From NCBI RefSeq assembly GCF_000473045.1, contig NZ_AXAY01000006.1, positions 248,001-312,000 on the forward strand: a stretch of DNA of 64,000 bases, read 5' to 3'. Under the pieces are notes generated by a model. It saw nothing but the letters and a program-made list of their open reading frames with translations. It did not search any database and was not told the origin of the DNA. A program made the position numbers and the translations under genes. Shown one piece after another: positions 58,855 to 64,000 of the stretch (position 1 is its first letter; every line of letters begins with the position of its first letter). The DNA comes from Bradyrhizobium sp. WSM3983 (GTDB lineage: Bacteria > Pseudomonadota > Alphaproteobacteria > Rhizobiales > Xanthobacteraceae).

Positions 58855-59311
58855 ATGCCGCAAGCGATCACGGCTACCCAGCTGAAAGCGATCGCCGGCG
58901 CCGGCGCGCGTGCCGACCTGGAGTCGGCAATCGTGCGGAGCTGGCCGAAACGCGGTCGCCAAGGCCCGGTTGACGTCGAAGCTACGGGCGGCGCATTTCC
59001 TCGCGCAGATCATGACCGAGACCGGCGGCTTGCAAATCCTCGAGGAGAGCGGAGCGTACCGCGAGCCGCGCATCATGGCGATCTTCGGAGTCGGGCGGCA
59101 CAGTGCGGCCGTGACTGAGGCCGAGGCGCGGCGGATCGCTGCGCGGCCCCTGGCCCAGCGCGAGCCCGTGCTGTTTAACCGTGTCTATGGCGTCGGCAAT
59201 CCGACCCAAGATGCGAGAGTTCCAGAACCCGGGCCCGAACGATGGCTGGCTCTATGGCGGCGGCGGTATGATGCAGGCGATCGGCAAGGGCAACTTTGCC
59301 ACGATTTTTGA
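58855..59311 (+). pseudogene. GH19 chitinase/lysozyme-like remnant ending at tRNA-Arg
   Basis: Three frames each carry part of a GH19 endolysin-type protein: MPQAITATQLKAIAG (from 58855), then AAHFLAQIMTETGGLQILEESGAYR with the catalytic-type Glu of MTETGG (from about 58970), and finally FQNPGPNDGWLYGGGGMMQAIGKGNF (from about 59213), matching the GDGWxYxGRGxxQxTGxxN core. Two +1 frameshifts separate them. The coding ends where tRNA-Arg begins, so the 3' half is lost. GH19 lysozymes are common phage endolysins. Confidence 0.75.
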
Positions 59312-59388
59312 TGGCGATCCCAGCAGGACTCGAACCTGCAACCCGCGGAGTAGAAATCCGCTACTCTATCCAGTTGAGCTATGGGACC
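59312..59388 (-). tRNA. tRNA-Arg (UCU anticodon)
   Basis: 77 nt with encoded CCA. Acceptor GGTCCCA pairs with TGGGATC (one G-U). Anticodon stem GCGGA / TCCGC closes TTTCTAC, anticodon TCT. T arm CAGGTTCGAGTCCTG is standard. Confidence 0.95.
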
Positions 59389-59791
59389 GTCCTGGGCCAC
59401 CCCGGTTCGGGGGGCCTGCTGTCATATAGCATGCCAATATGAAAAATCTGGTGTTTCGCCAAGCCTGAACCGAACCCTTTTCCCCGACGTCGCGACAAAG
59501 CGGAGCGGCGGAGTGTCAGGGTGCCGGGTTGAGCGGCAGCGTACTGGACGATGGATCACATCGCCGGGGGCGCTTACCAGCTTCCGGGACACGGCCGCCG
59601 GTCGACTGGTCCGGTATTGCTGCGCCCCAGGACGGCGTGCGCGGCCATAGCGCGATCGGTCTCCTCTGGGCGTGGCTTGCCATGGCGAATGCGACGTTTT
59701 GCACCTTTGGTTCCATCGCCTTGAGTCCGTCACCTTTCCGCGCACTTTATCGCCGCCGCGGCGTTCGTCCGCGATTTCCGGGAGTACATTC
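59389..59791. other. Intergenic region upstream of the alpha-2-macroglobulin gene
   Basis: About 400 bp between tRNA-Arg and the next gene. It holds the promoter of that gene. Small open frames exist but none has support. Confidence 0.5.
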
Positions 59792-62700
59792 ATGATCGGT
59801 CTGGTTCGCGCCGTCACACTCTGCGCCACGCTGGCGCTTGGCCTGAGCGCCGCACACGCGGCGGACAAGGCGTTCAAACGCGACGATCTCGCTGATTCCG
59901 CCATCAAGCTGGAGGCGCAGATCAAGAGCGAGGCGGGACCGGTCGCCAAGACCAATGCGACGCTGAAGACGGACGCCGACGCCGCCTTCCGGCGCAGCGA
60001 TTACCGCACCGGGCTCTCGGTGCTCGGCCAGATCGCCGCCACCACGCCAGATGACGCCGGCAACTGGCTGCGGCTCGCAAAGGTCATCTTCCAGATCACG
60101 CCGAAGAGCTCGAGCGAGCAGACCTTCCTGCTGGAGCGCGCCTCGACCGCCGCCTACCTCGCCTATCAGCGCGCCGGCAATCCGGGCGAGGAGGCGGATG
60201 CGCTCGCCGTGCTCGGCAAGTCGCTCGCGGAGCGCAAGCTGTGGCGGCCGGCGCTGGATTCGCTGCGGCTGTCGCTCGACATGCGCGAGGTCGCTGACGT
60301 CCGCGGCAGCTACGAGAAGCTGCGCGACGAGCACGGCTTCCGGCTGCTCGACTATACCGTGGACTCGGATTCGGCGAGCCCACGCGCGTGCTTCCAGTTC
60401 TCGGAGGAGCTCGCCAAGCGCACCGACTTCGCGCCGTACCTCGCGCTGGCGGGCCAGGACAAGCCGGCGCTGTCAGCCGAGGGCAAGCAGCTCTGCGTCG
60501 ACGGGCTGAAGCACGGCGAGCGCTACAACATCAACCTGCGCGCCGGCCTGCCGTCGACCGTGAAGGAAGGCCTGCCGAAATCGGCCGAGTTCAACATCTA
60601 TGTGCGCGACCGCAAGCCGTTCGTGCGCTTCACCAGCCGCGCCTATGTGCTGCCGCGGACCGGTCAGCGCGGCATTCCCGTCGTCAGCGTCAACACGCCC
60701 GCGGTCACCGTCAACGTGTTCCGGATCGGCGATCGCAATCTGATCAACACTGTGGTCGACAGCGACTTCCAGAAGACGCTGTCGAAGTACCAGCTCAGCG
60801 ATCTCGGCGGCGAGCGCGGTGTGAAGGTTTGGTCCGGCGAGCTCGCGACCGCGATGACGCTTAACCAGGACGTCATCACAGCGTTTCCGGTCGACCAGGC
60901 GCTGGGTGAGCTCCAGCCCGGCGTTTACGTGATGACGGCTGCGGCCAAGGGCCCCGGCAGCGACGATGATTACCAGCTCGCAACCCAATGGTTCATCGTC
61001 TCCGATCTCGGCGTCACCGCCTATTCCGGCAATGACGGCATCCACGTCTTCGTCAATTCGCTGGCCTCGACCGACCCGGTCGGCAAAGCCGAGGTGCGGC
61101 TGCTCGCCCGCAACAACGAGATTTTGGCGACGCGCAAGACCGACGATTCGGGCCACGTGCTGTTCGAGGCGGGGCTCGCGCGCGGCGAGGGCGGCTTGTC
61201 GCCGGCGATGCTGACGGTCACCGGCGAGAAGGCCGACTACGCCTTCCTCAGCTTGAAGACCTCGGCCTTTGATCTGTCCGACCGCGGTGTCGCGGGCCGC
61301 GTGGTGCCTGTTGGCGCCGACGCCTTCGTCTATGCCGAGCGCGGTGTCTACCGCTCCAGCGAGACTGTCTATCTCACCGCGCTGCTGCGGGACGGGCAGG
61401 GCAACGCCGTCAATGGCGGGCCGCTGACCCTGGTGATCGAGCGCCCCGACGGCGTCGAATTCCGCCGCGCTCAGCTCGCGGACCAGGGCGCCGGCGGCCG
61501 CACGCTTGCCGTGCCGCTCAACTCGGCCGTTCCGACCGGCACCTGGCGGGTCCGCGCCTTCACCGATCCGAAGGGATCTTCGGTCGGAGAGACCACTTTC
61601 ATGGTCGAGGATTACGTTCCGGATCGGATCGAATTCGACTTGTCTGCCAAGGACAAGCTGATCAAGGCTAACGCTCCTGTGGAGCTTAAAGCCGACGGTC
61701 ACTTCCTCTATGGCGCGCCGGCGTCTGGTCTCCAGCTCGAAGGCGACATGCTCATCGCGCCCGCAAGCGAGCGGCCAGGCTTTGCCGGCTACCAGTTCGG
61801 CGTCGCCGATGAGGAGACCACGTCGAACGAGCGCACGCCGCTGGAGAACCTTCCCGAAGCCGACTCCAATGGCGTTGCGACCTTTCCGGTGACGCTGGAG
61901 AAGCAGCCGGCCTCGACCCGTCCGCAGGAGGCGCAGATCTTCGTCCGCATGGTCGAGACGGGCGGGCGCGCCGTCGAGCGCAAGCTCGTGCTGCCGGTCG
62001 CGCCCGCGGCGGCGCTGATCGGCATCAAGCCGCTATTCGGCGACAAGAACGTCGCGGAGGGCGACAAGGCCGAGTTCGACATCGTGTTCGTCTCGCCCGA
62101 GGGCAAGACCTTGCCGCGCGACGGCCTGCGCTACGAGCTCCTGAAGATGGAGTCGCGCTACCAATGGTACCGCCAGAACAATTACTGGGAGTACGAGCCG
62201 GTCAAGTCGACCTCGCGCGTCGCCGACGGTGACGTCACCATCGCCGCCGACAAGCCGTCGCGGATCTCGCTCGCGCCCCAGCCCGGCCGCTACCGGCTCG
62301 ATGTCAAAGCGAACGACGCCGACGGCCCCATGACCTCGGTGCAATTCGATGTCGGCTGGTATTCCGACGGCAGCGCCGATACGCCGGACCTGCTGGAGAC
62401 CTCGATCGACAAGCCGCAATACTCATCAGGCGACACCATGACGGTGTCGGTCAATGCCCGCTCCGCCGGCAAGCTTACCGTCAACGTGCTCGGCGATCGC
62501 CTGCTGACGACGCAGACCATCGACGTCAAGGAAGGCACCGCGCAGGTGAAGCTCCCGGTCGGCAAGGATTGGGGCACCGGCGCCTATGTGGTGGCAACGC
62601 TGCGCCGTCCGCTCGATGCGGCAGCCCAGCGCATGCCGGGCCGCGCGATCGGCCTGAAATGGTTCGGGATCGACAAGCAGACGCGCACGCTCCAGGTCAA

Positions 62701-64000
62701 GCTGACGCCGCCAGCGCTGATCCGGCCGAATGCAACGCTGAAGATCCCGGTCAAGCTCGAGGGGCTCAATCCGGGCGAGGACGCCAAGGTCGTCATCGCC
62801 GCCGTCGATGTCGGCATTCTCAACCTCACCAATTACAAGCCGCCGGCGCCGGATGACTATTATCTCGGCCAGCGCCGTCTGAGCGCGGAGATCCGCGATC
62901 TCTATGGGCAACTGATCGACGGCATGTCGGGCACGCGCGGCCAGATCAAGTCCGGCGGCGACGCAGGCGCTGCCGAGCTCCAGGGCTCGCCGCCCGCGCA
63001 AAAACCGCTGGCGCTCTATTCGGGCATCATTACCGTCGGCGCCGACGGCAGCGCGGAAGTGAGCTTCGAGATTCCGGAGTTCGCCGGCACGGCGCGCGTG
63101 ATGGCGGTGGCGTGGACCGCGACCAAACTCGGGCGAGCCAACACGGACGTCGTGATCCGCGATCCCGTGGTGCTGACCACGACCCTGCCTCGCTTCCTGC
63201 TCAACGGCGACCACGGCACGGTCAATCTGGAGATCGACAATGTCGAGGGCCAGGCCGGCGACTATGTCATCAACGTCAAGACGGGCGGCCCGGTAAAGAT
63301 GACCGGCAATCCCGCCACCACGGTCAAGCTCGCCGCCAAGCAGCGCAATTCGTTCTCGCTGGCAATCGACGCAACCGCAGCGGGGCCGGCGACGCTCGAC
63401 GTCGACATCAAGGGGCCGAACGGCCTGGGGCTGGCGCGCCATTATGCGCTCGACGTCAAGGCGGCAACGCAAGTGCTGGCGCGGCGCTCGATCCGGACGC
63501 TGGCGAAGGGCGAGAGCCTGACGCTAACCTCGGACATGTTCTCCGACCTCGTGCCGGGCACCGGCAGCGTCTCGGTCTCGGCGAGCCTGTCGACCGCGCT
63601 CGATGCGGCGACGATCCTCAAAGCGCTCGACCGCTATCCCTATGGCTGCTCGGAGCAGATCACGAGTCGCGCGATGCCGCTGCTCTACGTCAACGACCTC
63701 GCGGCGGGGGCGCATCTCGCCATGGACACCGAGGTCGACCAGCGCATTCGCGATGCCATCGAGCGGCTTTTGGCCCGTCAGGGCTCCAATGGCTCGTTCG
63801 GCCTGTGGTCGGCTGGCGGCGATGATGCCTGGCTCGATGCGTACGTCACGGACTTCCTCACCCGTGCCCGTGAAAAGGGTTTTGTGGTGCCGGACGTGCT
63901 GTTCAAGAACGCGCTCGATCGCATCCGCAACTCGGTCGTCAACGGCAACGAGCCGGAGAAGGACGGCGGCCGCGATCTCGCCTACGGCCTCTACGTGCTA
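59792..64000 (+). CDS. Alpha-2-macroglobulin family protein (3' end cut by window)
   Basis: The frame is open from ATG 59792 to the window end (1403 codons). A signal peptide (LVRAVTLCATLALGLSAAHAAD) has no lipobox cysteine, so the protein is probably soluble in the periplasm, unlike lipoprotein YfhM. An N-terminal helical repeat region (SVLGQIAATTPDDAGNWLRLAKVIF) is followed by many MG beta domains (VPVGADAFVYAERGVYRSSETVYLTALLRDG, TWRVRAFTDP). The thioester motif is present as C1286-S-E-Q in YPYGCSEQ. Bacterial alpha-2-macroglobulins trap proteases. The usual partner pbpC would lie beyond the window. Confidence 0.93.
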   Translation, partial: MIGLVRAVTLCATLALGLSAAHAADKAFKRDDLADSAIKLEAQIKSEAGPVAKTNATLKTDADAAFRRSDYRTGLSVLGQIAATTPDDAGNWLRLAKVIFQITPKSSSEQTFLLERASTAAYLAYQRAGNPGEEADALAVLGKSLAERKLWRPALDSLRLSLDMREVADVRGSYEKLRDEHGFRLLDYTVDSDSASPRACFQFSEELAKRTDFAPYLALAGQDKPALSAEGKQLCVDGLKHGERYNINLRAGLPSTVKEGLPKSAEFNIYVRDRKPFVRFTSRAYVLPRTGQRGIPVVSVNTPAVTVNVFRIGDRNLINTVVDSDFQKTLSKYQLSDLGGERGVKVWSGELATAMTLNQDVITAFPVDQALGELQPGVYVMTAAAKGPGSDDDYQLATQWFIVSDLGVTAYSGNDGIHVFVNSLASTDPVGKAEVRLLARNNEILATRKTDDSGHVLFEAGLARGEGGLSPAMLTVTGEKADYAFLSLKTSAFDLSDRGVAGRVVPVGADAFVYAERGVYRSSETVYLTALLRDGQGNAVNGGPLTLVIERPDGVEFRRAQLADQGAGGRTLAVPLNSAVPTGTWRVRAFTDPKGSSVGETTFMVEDYVPDRIEFDLSAKDKLIKANAPVELKADGHFLYGAPASGLQLEGDMLIAPASERPGFAGYQFGVADEETTSNERTPLENLPEADSNGVATFPVTLEKQPASTRPQEAQIFVRMVETGGRAVERKLVLPVAPAAALIGIKPLFGDKNVAEGDKAEFDIVFVSPEGKTLPRDGLRYELLKMESRYQWYRQNNYWEYEPVKSTSRVADGDVTIAADKPSRISLAPQPGRYRLDVKANDADGPMTSVQFDVGWYSDGSADTPDLLETSIDKPQYSSGDTMTVSVNARSAGKLTVNVLGDRLLTTQTIDVKEGTAQVKLPVGKDWGTGAYVVATLRRPLDAAAQRMPGRAIGLKWFGIDKQTRTLQVKLTPPALIRPNATLKIPVKLEGLNPGEDAKVVIAAVDVGILNLTNYKPPAPDDYYLGQRRLSAEIRDLYGQLIDGMSGTRGQIKSGGDAGAAELQGSPPAQKPLALYSGIITVGADGSAEVSFEIPEFAGTARVMAVAWTATKLGRANTDVVIRDPVVLTTTLPRFLLNGDHGTVNLEIDNVEGQAGDYVINVKTGGPVKMTGNPATTVKLAAKQRNSFSLAIDATAAGPATLDVDIKGPNGLGLARHYALDVKAATQVLARRSIRTLAKGESLTLTSDMFSDLVPGTGSVSVSASLSTALDAATILKALDRYPYGCSEQITSRAMPLLYVNDLAAGAHLAMDTEVDQRIRDAIERLLARQGSNGSFGLWSAGGDDAWLDAYVTDFLTRAREKGFVVPDVLFKNALDRIRNSVVNGNEPEKDGGRDLAYGLYVL

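Noticed and set aside
59181..59429. Plus-strand open frame with DPSRTRTCNPRSRNPLLYPV-type sequence
   Set aside because: It is the reverse reading of tRNA-Arg joined to the last fragment of the GH19 remnant.
60473..63472. Long minus-strand frames (60473-61702 and 62426-63472)
   Set aside because: They are antisense to the alpha-2-macroglobulin gene, with shadow-like composition and no domain.

Overview
The window is a GC-rich chromosomal segment of an alphaproteobacterium, most likely Bradyrhizobium or a close relative. This is inferred from gene content and style: OpgC, a TRAP transporter, DUF6481, many short Bradyrhizobiaceae-type membrane proteins, and PEPxxWA-CTERM and PilZ proteins. Most of it is ordinary chromosome broken by small accessory patches, which often sit next to tRNA genes. 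It is cut inside a gene at both ends: a short-chain dehydrogenase at the left and an alpha-2-macroglobulin at the right.

Layout. 1-9.9 kb: dehydrogenase and class II aldolase; a Tat-exported MltB-type transglycosylase; a marR gene divergent from an AhpD-like/cupin pair across a perfect 16-bp palindrome; an M23 peptidase; and the elongation factor P cluster, with efp divergent from epmA-epmB. 9.9-15.2 kb: DAHP synthase preceded by a complete transcription attenuator whose leader peptide reads Tyr-Phe-Trp-Tyr-Phe-Ser-Tyr, then HdeD-like, PrsW-like, PilZ and membrane proteins. 15.5-18 kb: an archaeal-type fructose-1,6-bisphosphate aldolase/phosphatase followed by a phosphofructokinase with pyrophosphate-type residues, then tRNA-Glu. 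18.3-20.6 kb: small PilZ and secreted proteins, GST, a 26-residue membrane protein and glyoxalase I.

20.9-30 kb is accessory in character. It holds two adjacent genes with HEPN-type RxxxxH motifs, a serine hydrolase, a PEP-CTERM surface protein, a chain of four short membrane-protein genes, a truncated AraC gene, an HU-like protein and tandem or dispersed repeats. At 28.48-28.65 kb the minus strand carries two compact hairpin-terminator RNAs in a row. The exposed 5' end of one is perfectly complementary over 14 nt to the loop of the other, and a second copy of the first RNA lies at 35.98 kb.

30-40 kb: sirtuin, double cold-shock protein, DUF192 protein, tRNA-Pro followed by a degenerate patch, outer-membrane barrel, OpgC, NDUFS4-like subunit and an Lrp regulator. 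40-46 kb: leucine-catabolism operon (isovaleryl-CoA dehydrogenase, both methylcrotonyl-CoA carboxylase subunits, HMG-CoA lyase) with a divergent AraC regulator. 46-49.3 kb: a translationally coupled operon of tyrosinase, HEAT-like protein and SCO-like protein. 49.3-52.2 kb: dctPQM TRAP transporter. 52.5-56.6 kb: many short secreted or membrane proteins. 56.9-59.4 kb: a frameshifted PLP-enzyme gene and a GH19 lysozyme-like remnant ending at tRNA-Arg. 59.8-64 kb: large alpha-2-macroglobulin with a CxEQ thioester motif.
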